Of a DNA stretch of 64,000 bases, positions 28,607 through 37,587 are shown one piece after another. Position numbers and translations under genes: made by a program. Origin of the DNA: an uncultured Clostridia bacterium. GTDB taxonomy: Bacteria > Bacillota > Clostridia > Oscillospirales > Ruminococcaceae. The stretch's first letter is position 1, and each line of letters starts with the position of its first letter. Where the stretch lies: assembly GCA_947624375.1 (NCBI GenBank), contig CANQKD010000012.1, positions 19,295-83,294 of the forward strand. The letters run 5' to 3'. The notes under the pieces were generated by a model that was given only the letters and a program-made list of their open reading frames with translations, made no database searches and was not told the origin of the DNA.

Positions 28607-30229
28607 TTAGTATGCCTTTCCGCTGCGCACCGCACCCCTCAGCGGCAGTATCGTTTTGGGCGATACCGAAAATTCGTCCGCGCCCATCTTCAAAAACTGC
28701 TCCGTCAGCGATGTGTCAGCCGCAGATTCACCGCAAATGCCTGCCCATATACCGTTTGCGTGTGCAGCCCTTATCGTCTCTTGAATAAGTTTCATCACCG
28801 CCGGGTGAGCCACATCGTAAAACCGCTCCAGAGCGCTTCCCTGCCTGTCAGCCGCCAGAGTGTACTGCGTAAGGTCGTTAGTGCCAACCGAGAAAAAGTC
28901 AGCTTCTTTCGCCAGATCATCGGCAATAAGCGCCGCAGCAGGCGTTTCCACCATTATGCCTATCGGTACGTGCTCATCAAACGCAATGCCCTTTTCGCTG
29001 AGCTCCTCGCGCACCTCGCGGCATATCCGCTTTGCATCTATAAGCTCCCATAAACCTGCCACCATCGGGAACATTATCAGCATCCTGCCAAAGACCGATG
29101 CCTTGTAAAGCGCCCTCAGCTGCGTTTTGAATATGTCGGGACGAGTAAGGCACAGCCTTATGCCCCTCATGCCAAGCTCGGGGTTGTGCTCTCTTTCAAG
29201 ACCCAGATATTCGGCGTTCTTGTCCGCACCAATGTCAATCGTGCGAATTATAACTTCCCTGCCCTCCATTTTCTTCAGTACCGAAGAATACGCTTCAAAC
29301 TGCTGCTCCTCCGTCGGCAAAGAACCGCTTTCCAAAAACAGAAATTCGCTCCTGAAAAGCCCTATGCCTGCCGCATCGTTTTCCAGTACGTACTTCACAT
29401 CAGCAGGCGAGGCAATGTTTGCATATACCTTGATGTTCTTACCGTCCTCTGTAACATCGGGCTTGCCGCGCAGAGCATCCATTCGCCGCTTCTGAGCGTT
29501 TTCATGCTGCCGCTTTTTTTCAAGCTCCCTCATCATGCGCTCGTCAGGATCTATAACAGCCATGCCCTCGCTGCCGTCCATCACCGCGTAACGACCGTCA
29601 AGTTCACTTGCAAGCTTGTCGCCAATGCCTATTATAGCAGGTATGCCTAAATTCCGCGCCAGAATAGCCGTGTGACTGTTCTTGCTGCCGTTTATAAGAA
29701 TGAAACCGAGTATCGTAGATCTGTCAAGCAGAACCGTCTCGCTCGGGCTCAGATCATCAGCCGCAATTATCACCGGCGAGGTCGGCACACCGCTCTCCTG
29801 CTCCAGACTGCCGGACAAGATATTTATCAGTCTGTTGCTGACATCGTCAACGTCCGCGCTGCGCTCTCGCATATAGTCGTTTTCCATCGAAGAAAACATC
29901 TGCGAAAAGCGCTTGCCTACCACCTCAACGGCTGCCTCCGCGTTTACAGAGCTTTCGACTATTTCTTTCTCTATTGCCTCAACAAAGTCGGGGTCGCGAA
30001 GCATGAGCCTGTGCGTTTCAAAAAGATCTGCCGCATCGCCGCCCTCCTGCCTCTGTGCCATTTCAAGCAGCTGTGCGGAAGCATCGTTGGCAGCCTCTCT
30101 CCAGCGTTTTATCTCCCTGTCGGTGTCCGAAACGCTTATTTTCTCCACCGCGCATTTTGAGTGCCTGAAAAACCGTATCTTCCCGTATGCAATGCCCGAA
30201 GATACCCCTGTTCCGTTCAATACTATCAT
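28607..30229 (-). CDS. ptsI: Phosphoenolpyruvate-protein phosphotransferase (enzyme I)
   Basis: 540 residues from ATG at 30229, with GAGGTG upstream; a GTG three codons earlier overlaps that site. Enzyme I takes phosphate from PEP and passes it to HPr in the sugar PTS. The active-site histidine is in GSKNSHTAILARNLGIPAI. The PEP-binding half contains the RSEFLF and FFSVGTNDLTQYTLAADR blocks. It is 14 bases downstream of the HPr-like gene. Confidence 0.96.
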   Translation of the reverse strand: MIVLNGTGVSSGIAYGKIRFFRHSKCAVEKISVSDTDREIKRWREAANDASAQLLEMAQRQEGGDAADLFETHRLMLRDPDFVEAIEKEIVESSVNAEAAVEVVGKRFSQMFSSMENDYMRERSADVDDVSNRLINILSGSLEQESGVPTSPVIIAADDLSPSETVLLDRSTILGFILINGSKNSHTAILARNLGIPAIIGIGDKLASELDGRYAVMDGSEGMAVIDPDERMMRELEKKRQHENAQKRRMDALRGKPDVTEDGKNIKVYANIASPADVKYVLENDAAGIGLFRSEFLFLESGSLPTEEQQFEAYSSVLKKMEGREVIIRTIDIGADKNAEYLGLEREHNPELGMRGIRLCLTRPDIFKTQLRALYKASVFGRMLIMFPMVAGLWELIDAKRICREVREELSEKGIAFDEHVPIGIMVETPAAALIADDLAKEADFFSVGTNDLTQYTLAADRQGSALERFYDVAHPAVMKLIQETIRAAHANGIWAGICGESAADTSLTEQFLKMGADEFSVSPKTILPLRGAVRSGKAY

Positions 30230-30242
30230 ACAGCTCACCTCT

Positions 30243-30503
30243 TCAGATGCTGTGTTCCGTCATAAACCGTTTTATTCCGTCCGCGGCAGTGCTCTCGTCG
30301 CTGCCCTCTACCTTTATTTTTATGCTGTCGCCGCACCTTATGTCAAGACCCATAAGAGCGAAAAGCTGCGAAGTCTGTGCGCCCCTGCCGTCTTTTTCGA
30401 CGGTCACGCAGCTTTTGTACTGTGCCGCTTTTCTTGCCAGCTGCCCGGCAGGCCGAGCGTGCAAGCCACACGTGCCGCATACCGTGTATAAAAATTCTTC
30501 CAT
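30243..30503 (-). CDS. ptsH: HPr-like phosphocarrier protein lacking the usual Ser46
   Basis: 86 residues, normal HPr length. The active-site histidine is His15 within GLHARPAGQ, followed by Arg17. Two cysteines (9 and 12) precede it, which is unusual. Gap-free alignment with Bacillus HPr puts Gln at position 46 and Ser at 45, so the standard HPr-kinase site has changed. It is paired with ptsI, which supports a phosphocarrier role. It may be a paralogue dedicated to a particular function, or the serine at 45 may substitute. Confidence 0.85.
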   Translation of the reverse strand: MEEFLYTVCGTCGLHARPAGQLARKAAQYKSCVTVEKDGRGAQTSQLFALMGLDIRCGDSIKIKVEGSDESTAADGIKRFMTEHSI

Positions 30504-31349
30504 ATTTTTTCTGCCTTTTGTTTTTTATATTTGCGCTTACGCGCACCCTGCGGAGCTGTTCAACGCTCCAATTTTATTTTGGTTATCTTCACATTTTGAG
30601 TAAGCTACCACGTTGCGCAATTAAACTGTATTTTTTCAGCGAGTGCGTTAAATCTCAAAAGTTGTAAGCCCTGTCAAGAAAGGAAAAGTTTTCGATCGAC
30701 CCTTTTTCAAAAGGGTCGCAGGGGTACGGGGGCGGCGCCCCCGAAAACGCGATAGGCGCTCTGCTGCTAGAGGTTAGAAGCGAGAAGTTAGAAGTAAGAA
30801 GCTGTTTTTAAGGCTTTGCGGCAGTTTGCCATATCTGCGATTTAGATTTAGAGGCAAGAGGCAAGACGAGCGTTTTGAAAAATTTGTGATAAACTATAAA
30901 AAGCAATTTCTTGCCTCTTGCTTCTCGTTATCTTGCCTCTAATAGCTGAGCCTCCCCTAGTTGTAGCGCAACGCTCTCTTTCCGCGTTCTCTCAGAGAAC
31001 GCCGTACAATGTGAAAAATCTATAACAAGTAAAACTCGCGAAAGTATCAGCACACTCAAAATGAAAAGAAAACCGAACTAAAGAGGGCGTTGAACGCGCT
31101 CCTGCGCCGCGTGTAAGCGCAAACTTTAACAAAGCTTTTGCGCACGCAAGCGCGCGCAGGAAAGAAAGTCAAGGTCTTTTCATAGGAAAATCCCTCTCTT
31201 GCAGGGATTTTCCTCTTGAAAAACAATCCACCGGATTGTTTTTCAATTCACCTTTTTCGGAGCGCATTCCGTATTGTGGGGCTCCGCCCCACGCCCCGCG
31301 CCCCTTTTGAAAAAGGGTCGATCGAAAACTTTTAGTTTCCTGACAAGAT
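30504..31349. repeat. Gene-free repeat nest flanked by inverted repeats
   Basis: No gene is present. Two copies of a roughly 72-base sequence in opposite orientation bound the nest: 30671-30743 and 31276-31347, sharing the block TTTTCGATCGACCCTTTT and a GC-rich palindrome. Inside are purine-rich TTAGAAG-type heptamers (about 30772-30808), a segment (30910-31017) related to the 118-base units at 51495-51730, and two strong palindromes: a 12-bp stem at 31184-31214 and a perfect 14-bp stem at 31216-31246. Confidence 0.75.
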
Positions 31350-32750
31350 TTAAAAGTTTTGCGTACTGTGGAACGATGATGCGTTCATTGTGTCTTGGAG
31401 GCTAAACAGTTTCCCATTTACCCCCGTAACCGCCAGCGAAAACTCCTCTTCTTCGGGGAAAAACCTCGTCGATACCACCGCTTCACCGCCGTTTAAATAT
31501 ATCTCCACCGCCGTCGTGTCAAACAGCGCGCGTATGCTCCGGCAGTTTTCCAGCAAAGTCTTGCGGCTCGTTCTTCCGCCGCTCGCCCTCACGTCAAAAT
31601 GCTCCAGCAAAAACACTCCGCCGTCAAAGCTCAGCCGAAGCGCGTTTCCCAGCGTTATGCAAAACTTTTCCTGCGTGTATGCGCTTATCTCAAACGGCAG
31701 GCGCACATTATAAACACCTGTGCTATTTATATGATAACACTCTTTTCGCAGTTTTTCAAGTTCTTTTATAGGAATTCGGCAAATTTTTCCGTTTTTCACC
31801 ACCAGCTCGCACGGCACAGAAAGACAATGCTGCCTCTCAAACCCCTCGGCGTATGACGTATATCCGCAGTCTGTCATGCCCAGCCAGCCTATCATTATCC
31901 GCCGCCCGTCAGGAGACAAAAACGTCTGCGGCGCGTAAAAATCAAACCCCGTGTCCCATTCGGTAAAGCCAAAAGGTGTTATGTCATCTGTAAAAAAGTA
32001 CCCCGACTGATACATATTGCAAAAGCGGCTGTCACAGTGTATAAGCCCCTGCGGACATACGCTCAGCACCTCTTTGCCGCCCAGCTCAAACAGGTCGGGG
32101 CATTCCCACATATAGCCGAAATATTCCTGCGTTTCTATCCGCGATGAATACCGCCACTTCACGCCGTCATCACTTTCGTATATCAGAGCGCAGCCCGTGT
32201 CCTCGGCAGTGCGCCCACCCAGTATCATTTTGTATACGCCGCCCTGCCGCCATACTTTCGGGTCGCGTACATGGCAGGTCATTCCCTCGGGAAAATCAGC
32301 GTTCGTCATAAGCAGCCGCTTGCCCTCAAACACCTGCCCGTCCGCGCTGTGAACGCAAAGAACGTTTTGCTCTCTGCCTCGTGTGATGTAGTCATAGTCG
32401 CCCTTGTGCATAACGTTTCCCGTGTAGTATAAATACATCTCGCCGTCTTTTTCTATCGCACTGCCCGAGTATGCCCCGTCACGGTCGTATCGGCAGGCAG
32501 GGCGCACAGCTATGCCGTCATACCGCCAGTTTATCATGTCCTCGCTCGAGTAATGCCCCCAGCATCGCGGCGTTTCACCTTCGGGGCTTTTCGGCGAATA
32601 CTGAAAAAACACATGGTATCTCCCTGCAAAATAGCACAGCCCGTTGGGGTCGTTGAGCCACCCGTCAGGCGGTTCTAAGTGAAAACAAAGTCTACGCTCT
32701 CTCATGCTGTCATACGCCTCGTTACGCCGAAACGTATCTCCTTTCGCCAA
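31350..32750 (-). CDS. Glycoside hydrolase family 32 (sucrose/fructan hydrolase)
   Basis: 466 residues. GH32 enzymes cleave beta-fructosides such as sucrose, sucrose 6-phosphate or inulin. The catalytic nucleophile is in WLNDPNG (near residue 35), the transition-state stabiliser in VRDPKVW, and the acid/base Glu in WECPDLFEL. No signal peptide, so cytoplasmic. The start is uncertain: TTG at 32750 has no ribosome binding site but gives the N-terminal length typical of the family; AAAGGAG lies just inside it, and the next ATG is at 32705. The nearby ptsHI fits uptake of phosphorylated sugar. Confidence 0.9.
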   Translation of the reverse strand: MAKGDTFRRNEAYDSMRERRLCFHLEPPDGWLNDPNGLCYFAGRYHVFFQYSPKSPEGETPRCWGHYSSEDMINWRYDGIAVRPACRYDRDGAYSGSAIEKDGEMYLYYTGNVMHKGDYDYITRGREQNVLCVHSADGQVFEGKRLLMTNADFPEGMTCHVRDPKVWRQGGVYKMILGGRTAEDTGCALIYESDDGVKWRYSSRIETQEYFGYMWECPDLFELGGKEVLSVCPQGLIHCDSRFCNMYQSGYFFTDDITPFGFTEWDTGFDFYAPQTFLSPDGRRIMIGWLGMTDCGYTSYAEGFERQHCLSVPCELVVKNGKICRIPIKELEKLRKECYHINSTGVYNVRLPFEISAYTQEKFCITLGNALRLSFDGGVFLLEHFDVRASGGRTSRKTLLENCRSIRALFDTTAVEIYLNGGEAVVSTRFFPEEEEFSLAVTGVNGKLFSLQDTMNASSFHSTQNF

Positions 32751-32807
32751 AATATAAAAAATATCATTTATAGTTTAACCTGCACTATATAGGTATATTC
32801 ATACATT

Positions 32808-32836
32808 ATTATATCACCCTGTAATATATCTTGCAA
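32808..32836 (-). promoter_or_regulatory. Sigma-A-like promoter of the GH32 gene
   Basis: Minus strand TTGCAA, spacer of 17, TATAAT. It is back to back with the promoter of the SPFH gene. Confidence 0.65.
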
Positions 32837-32875
32837 CATCTGCAAAAATTATTTTACTTTTTGTAAGAAAAAATG

Positions 32876-32904
32876 TTGCAAAACGCCGCCGAATATGTTA
32901 TACT
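32876..32904 (+). promoter_or_regulatory. Sigma-A-like promoter of the SPFH/zinc-ribbon cluster
   Basis: TTGCAA, spacer of 17, TATACT, followed by a small CGCG-stem and then AAGGAGG before the start at 32951. Confidence 0.65.
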
Positions 32905-32950
32905 ATATGTGTATAGGCGCGGTTTTGCGCGGTATTAAGGAGGCGTTTTT

Positions 32951-34099
32951 ATGGCAGTTATAGACAGAGTAAAATTTGACGGGCTTGCCTCGCGCGATTG
33001 GATAATCTATAAGCATCCTACCGATAAACTGGTAACGGGTACTCAGCTTATCGTCGGCGAAGGTCAGGCGGCAGTGTTTGTAAAGGGCGGCAGGATATGC
33101 GACAGCTTCGCCCCCGGTACATATACCCTTACAACGGGCAACCTGCCTATACTCAATTCAATAGTAAATATACCGTTCGGCGGCAAAACACCCTTTACGG
33201 CTGAGATATACTATGTCAATACCGTAACAAAGCTCGACCTGCTGTGGGGCACATCAGACCCGATACAGCTTATCGACCCCAAGTACCATACAAGACTGAG
33301 AATAAGAGCCTTCGGTCAGATGGGTCTGAAGATAATGAACGTCAAGAACTTTATCTCCACCATTGTAGGCACTATGAACCCTGCCGATGTCGTAAAATAC
33401 GACAAGGTAATGGACTACTATAAAGGCATACTTGTCAGCAAGGTAAAGAGCGAGATCGCCGATATCATCATCAACGATAAGATCTCCGCGCTCGAGATAT
33501 CCGCACAGCTGGACGATATATCAAAACAGCTCGAAGATATTTTAGCGCCCGAGTTTGAAGCTTTCGGCTTCAAGGTAATAAACTTCTTTATAAAGTCGAT
33601 AAACTTCCCCGACCAGGATTTCGATAAGATAAACGAGATACTCGAAGATAAGGCAGAGTTTGAGATCATGGGCGATTCGCGCTATGCAGTAAAGCGTTCG
33701 TTCGATGTATACGAAAGCGCAGCCAGTAACGAGGGCGGCGGTCTCGCAGGAGCAATAGTCGCGGGAGGAGTAGGTCTGGGCGCAGGCGCTGCCATAGCAG
33801 GCGGTATGCAAAACCTTCCGCAAGCTTCCGTTCCCGAGAAAGATTCCGCTTTCTGCCCCAAATGCCATGCCGCAAACCCCTCGGGCTCAAAATTCTGCAA
33901 CGAGTGCGGCGCGCTTATGACTAAGGCTGCCGAAGAAACTATAGCCTGTCCGCAGTGCGGCAAAGCAAACCCCGTCGGCTCAAAATTCTGTAACGAGTGC
34001 GGCGCAAAAATGGAACAGAATGTCTGCAAAAAGTGCGGCGCGCAGCTGCCTCAGGGCGTTAAGTTCTGCAACGAATGTGGTGCAAAGGTCGGTGAATAA
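32951..34099 (+). CDS. SPFH (band 7-like) protein with three C-terminal zinc ribbons
   Basis: 382 residues. About 1-255 form an SPFH-type domain (with LIVGEGQAAVFVKGG at the start) like the YdjI or virion-core-like proteins. A Gly/Ala-rich linker (about 258-285) follows, then three zinc ribbons of the form CxxC-x10-CxxC, each containing the string KFCNECGA. No membrane segment is clear. Members of this family assemble at membranes and some respond to envelope stress; the precise function is unknown. The next two genes code for a small membrane protein and a zinc-ribbon TM2 protein, so they probably work together at the membrane. Confidence 0.8.
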   Translation: MAVIDRVKFDGLASRDWIIYKHPTDKLVTGTQLIVGEGQAAVFVKGGRICDSFAPGTYTLTTGNLPILNSIVNIPFGGKTPFTAEIYYVNTVTKLDLLWGTSDPIQLIDPKYHTRLRIRAFGQMGLKIMNVKNFISTIVGTMNPADVVKYDKVMDYYKGILVSKVKSEIADIIINDKISALEISAQLDDISKQLEDILAPEFEAFGFKVINFFIKSINFPDQDFDKINEILEDKAEFEIMGDSRYAVKRSFDVYESAASNEGGGLAGAIVAGGVGLGAGAAIAGGMQNLPQASVPEKDSAFCPKCHAANPSGSKFCNECGALMTKAAEETIACPQCGKANPVGSKFCNECGAKMEQNVCKKCGAQLPQGVKFCNECGAKVGE

Positions 34100-34100
34100 T

Positions 34101-34505
34101 ATGAAAAGAAATAATAACAGCGGATTTTCTACCGCTTTGGTAATATCACTGTTTCTGGCGTTTTTCCTTATCGCTATAATACTTGTTGCCATGCTCGGCG
34201 TTATGAAAGTCACCGACTATGACGCAGGCGTGCCGGCAATTATATTCGCGGCAATAAATATGCTCGCGCTCGCAATAGTCTACGGCGCAGGAGGGGCTCT
34301 TTCCAAAAAGCTCGGCGTGGGCGGCTATGCACCCGTTGCCGGAATGACGGCAGTGTATACCGTAGTCCAGCTTGTGTATATGTTCTTGGAGTATAAGACC
34401 GCAAGCCCTATTATGTATACGCTTATAAGCCTTATAATACTTTTTGTGTACTGCGCGATCATTTTGCCGATAGCATTAAACGGCGCAAAAAACAAGAATA
34501 ACTGA
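34101..34505 (+). CDS. Small four-helix membrane protein, unknown function
   Basis: 134 residues from ATG at 34101, just after the SPFH stop. Hydrophobic segments lie at about 13-36, 47-65, 75-92 and 103-125. No conserved domain recognised. Co-transcribed with the SPFH gene. Confidence 0.7.
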   Translation: MKRNNNSGFSTALVISLFLAFFLIAIILVAMLGVMKVTDYDAGVPAIIFAAINMLALAIVYGAGGALSKKLGVGGYAPVAGMTAVYTVVQLVYMFLEYKTASPIMYTLISLIILFVYCAIILPIALNGAKNKNN

Positions 34506-34527
34506 AATAACGAAAGGATCGATATAA

Positions 34528-34959
34528 ATGGCAGAAAAGACCTGTTCTCAGTGCGGCGCACCGCTTGAAATGAACGCGACCGTGTGCCCCTACTGCGGCA
34601 CTCCGGTAGAAGTCGCACCGCCGCCTACGTATGCACCGCCGCAAAGCTATGTGCCGCAGGGAAGTATATTTCAGCCGCAGGTGCAGATGCCCTATCAGCA
34701 GCCGTTAGATGCAGGCGTTGACCCCTCGTGGCCGCTGAAAAACAAGACCGTAGCAGGCGTGCTGGCAATACTGCTGGGAACGCTCGGCGTGCATAAATTC
34801 TATCTCGGCAAGACCACATTAGGCATAATTTATCTTGTGCTCAGCCTTACCGGCGTGCTGGCTTTCATACCTGCATTGCTCGGTCTGATCGAGGGCATTA
34901 CATATCTTACCCAGAACGAGCATAATTTTCAGGTGAACAATCACGTCCGCACGCATTAG
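34528..34959 (+). CDS. Zinc-ribbon TM2-domain membrane protein
   Basis: 143 residues. An N-terminal zinc ribbon (CSQC and CPYC, residues 6-23) and a Pro/Gln-rich linker precede a TM2 domain at about 70-135: KNKTVAGVLAILLG, then the GVHKFYLGK turn, and a second helix. TM2 proteins are common but mostly of unknown role. The zinc ribbon echoes those of the SPFH protein three genes upstream in the same run. Confidence 0.85.
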   Translation: MAEKTCSQCGAPLEMNATVCPYCGTPVEVAPPPTYAPPQSYVPQGSIFQPQVQMPYQQPLDAGVDPSWPLKNKTVAGVLAILLGTLGVHKFYLGKTTLGIIYLVLSLTGVLAFIPALLGLIEGITYLTQNEHNFQVNNHVRTH

Positions 34960-35503
34960 TTTATTGTTTGCGCTTACGCGCAGCGCAGGAGCGCACACAC
35001 TGACCGCCATAAATGTCGGACAAGTGCAGAAAAAAGCCCCATGTACTTCGGTTATCCCCTCATTTTGAGTATACCAATACTTTTGCACGTTTAACGTGTT
35101 GGGATTTTTTCACTTCGTTTGGCGTTCCAGAATGGAACGCGACAAAAGAGCTAAGGTCTTCTCAAAGGAGAGGCTCACCTTTGAGAAGCAAGAAAACGAG
35201 AAGCAAGAGGCAAGAAATTGCTTTTTTCAGTTTATTACAAATTTTTCAAAACGCGTATCTTGCCTCTTGCCTCTAAATCTAAACCGCAGGAGTGACAAGT
35301 TTGCACAAAGACAGAAAAAGACTTTTCTAACATCTAACTTCTCACCTCTAACCTCTAGCAGCGGAGCGCACGCTGTATTTGTGGGGCGCTGCCCCACACC
35401 CCGCAAGCCTTTTGAAAAAGGCTTGACCGAAAACTTCTTCTTTCTTGACAGGTTCTTAAACTTTAGCGCAAAGAAAGTTTTTAAATAAATTTTCAAAAAC
35501 CCC
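34960..35503. repeat. Gene-free repeat region (copies of the 30.5-31.3 kb repeats)
   Basis: This stretch holds no gene. It opens with a GCTTACGCGC-type repeat (34968-34996), which recurs near 31097, 30533, 50877 and 51297. At about 35098-35215 it carries an inverted, diverged copy of the 118-base unit found at 51495-51730. Purine heptamer repeats in reverse orientation are at 35327-35358. A further copy of the GC-rich end repeat of the 30.7/31.3 kb region lies at 35381-35452. Confidence 0.7.
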
Positions 35504-35532
35504 TTGATTTTTTACAAAAAGTGTGTTATACT
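35504..35532 (+). promoter_or_regulatory. Sigma-A-like promoter of the rimP-nusA-infB operon
   Basis: TTGATT, spacer of 17, TATACT. A stem-loop AAAGAC...GTCTTT (35552-35579) follows in the leader, then the ribosome binding site AAGGAGG at 35613. Confidence 0.65.
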
Positions 35533-35626
35533 ATTGACAATATCTTTCAATGAAAGACTGGAAGCTCGACTTTCGGTCTTTTGCTTTTGTAAAGTGACCG
35601 ATGCTACATCATAAGGAGGTATCTTT

Positions 35627-36133
35627 TTGAGCAGTAAAACTACGGGAGGAAACGCGGCGGAGAAAGTGCGGCAAATGGCTCAGCCGCTGTGTGATGCGCA
35701 GGGCGTGTTTTTGTGGGACGTCCGCTTTGAAAAAGAGGGCGCATCTTGGTATCTGCGCGTGTTTATCGACAAGGACGAAGGCGTGGACATCGACGACTGC
35801 GAGGCTGTTTCTAGACCGCTTAGCACCCTTTTGGACGAGAGCGACCCCATACCGCAGTCATATGTGCTGGAGGTAGGCAGCCCCGGGCTTGCCAGAGAAC
35901 TTCGCAGACCCGAGCATTTTCAGTGCTGCATAGGCGACGAAATAAAAGTGCGGCTCATCCGCCCCGACGAAAAAAGCGGCGAGAAAGAGCTGATAGGTAC
36001 GCTTAGCAGCTTTGAAAAGAATATCATATATATGAAACGGACAGATAACGGCAGCGATATTGAACTTCCGCTGAGCAGCTGTGCATATGTAAGGCTGCAC
36101 GACGACGAAGACCTGTTTGCCGATACAGAATAA
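35627..36133 (+). CDS. rimP: Ribosome maturation factor RimP
   Basis: 168 residues, starting with TTG at 35627, 7 bases after AAGGAGG. RimP assists 30S assembly in the cytoplasm. The N-domain has WYLRVFIDKDEGVDIDDC, and the VLEVGSPGLARELR motif is the family hallmark. First gene of the operon, followed by nusA after 16 bases. Confidence 0.96.
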   Translation: MSSKTTGGNAAEKVRQMAQPLCDAQGVFLWDVRFEKEGASWYLRVFIDKDEGVDIDDCEAVSRPLSTLLDESDPIPQSYVLEVGSPGLARELRRPEHFQCCIGDEIKVRLIRPDEKSGEKELIGTLSSFEKNIIYMKRTDNGSDIELPLSSCAYVRLHDDEDLFADTE

Positions 36134-36149
36134 GGAGGAATTGAGAAAA

Positions 36150-37577
36150 ATGAAAAACGAGATCAAAGCACAACAGAAAAGCGAGTTTTTTGAAGGGTTC
36201 AGACTTCTTGCAAAAAAGCACGGTTTGCAGCCCTCTGAGCTCGCATCGATGGCAGCAAACAGCATCGCCGCCAAGGTAAAGGCAGACTACCCCGACTGCG
36301 GCAATATCTCAGTGAAGATCGATGCGGAAGAAAACAAAGAAAAGGTCGATATAAGAATAGTAAAGACTATAGTTGCAAACGGCAGCGTTAAAGACAGCGG
36401 CAACGAGATAAGCCTTGACGATGCGAAAGAGATCTCACGCTCTGCGGATATAAACAAAAAGGTGCGTATAAAAGTGTCTGCCGCACGCTATCTTGAAGAA
36501 CTGGCAGAGCACTGCGCGAGAGCCAGACGTGAAGCGGAGTTTTTCATAAGCATGAAACTGCTTGCCGAGAAAAACCAGATAGCCATTGAAGATCTTGCCG
36601 ACAACATCGGTCAGAACATTATGAAAGCTGCTAAGAAGTATTACCCCGGCAGCGAGGATATCAGAGTTGAGATCGATACCGAGAAAGAAACTTTTGATGT
36701 AAAGCTTGTAAAGAAGATAGTCGAGGGCGAGCCCGAAGACCCTGCCAACGAGATAAGTCTTGAAGAGGCAAAAGCTCTTGATGAAAACGCGCAGGTCGGC
36801 GGCGAGAATGTTACTCTGCTTGATACCACAACTTTCAACAGAGTTACCACTTCCAGCGCAAAGCAGTCTATAAAACAGGATATACGCACTATTGAAAGAG
36901 AAAGACTTCTCTCGCAGTTCGATTCAAAGCGCGAAGAGTGCGTAGCAGCCGTTGTTACTAAGGTAGAGCCCGCAACGCTCAACGCAATTGTTACTATAGA
37001 CGGCAGTGAAGCATATCTGAGAAGAAACGAACAGATACCCGGCGAGACCCTCAAAGCAGGAGACAGCATACAGGTCTATGTTGAGACCATTTCAGACAGC
37101 GAAAAACGCCCCGCGATAAAAATTTCCCGTACCAAGCGTGAAATGGTGCGCAAGCTGTTTGAAAGAGAAGTTCCCGAGATCTATGACGGCATTGTAGAGA
37201 TAAAGTCGGTGGCAAGAGAAGCAGGTTCGCGCACAAAGCTGGCGGTTTGCAGCAAGGATAAAAACGTCGATGCCGTAGGCTCCTGCATAGGACCCAGGCA
37301 TACAAGAATTTCGGCTGTTATAAAAGAGCTCAAAGGCGAGAAGATCGATGTTATCCCCTATTCTGAGGACGATGCCGAATTTATAGCAAACGCCCTTTCG
37401 CCTGCGCAGGTGCTGCGTGTTGATATTCTTGATGAGGAGATAAAGAGCTGCCGCGTGGTAGTGCCCAACAACCAGCTGTCGCTCGCAATAGGCAATAAGG
37501 GTCTTAACGCCAAACTTGCCCACCACCTTACAGGATATAAGATAGACATAGTACCCGAAACACCCGTAGAGGAGTAA
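36150..37577 (+). CDS. nusA: Transcription factor NusA with apparently duplicated N-terminal domain
   Basis: 475 residues from ATG at 36150 (AAGGAGG 11 bases upstream), about 100 more than the usual Firmicutes NusA (B. subtilis about 370). NusA binds RNA polymerase and modulates pausing, termination and antitermination. The extra length is explained by a repeat: residues 12-114 and 130-221 match each other (EFFEGFRLLAKK with EFFISMKLLAEK; NEISLDDAKE with NEISLEEAKA), each like the polymerase-binding N-terminal domain. After these come the S1 domain (about 262-327) and two KH-type domains (about 330-470, with GPRHTRI and GNKGLNAKLA). No acidic C-terminal repeats. The downstream genes are the classical operon. 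Confidence 0.93.
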   Translation: MKNEIKAQQKSEFFEGFRLLAKKHGLQPSELASMAANSIAAKVKADYPDCGNISVKIDAEENKEKVDIRIVKTIVANGSVKDSGNEISLDDAKEISRSADINKKVRIKVSAARYLEELAEHCARARREAEFFISMKLLAEKNQIAIEDLADNIGQNIMKAAKKYYPGSEDIRVEIDTEKETFDVKLVKKIVEGEPEDPANEISLEEAKALDENAQVGGENVTLLDTTTFNRVTTSSAKQSIKQDIRTIERERLLSQFDSKREECVAAVVTKVEPATLNAIVTIDGSEAYLRRNEQIPGETLKAGDSIQVYVETISDSEKRPAIKISRTKREMVRKLFEREVPEIYDGIVEIKSVAREAGSRTKLAVCSKDKNVDAVGSCIGPRHTRISAVIKELKGEKIDVIPYSEDDAEFIANALSPAQVLRVDILDEEIKSCRVVVPNNQLSLAIGNKGLNAKLAHHLTGYKIDIVPETPVEE

Positions 37578-37587
37578 GGGGCGCTTT

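Noticed and set aside
35096..35496. Open frames on both strands in the 35.1-35.5 kb repeat region
   Set aside because: They consist only of repeat sequence also found in other gene-free places, without start signals.
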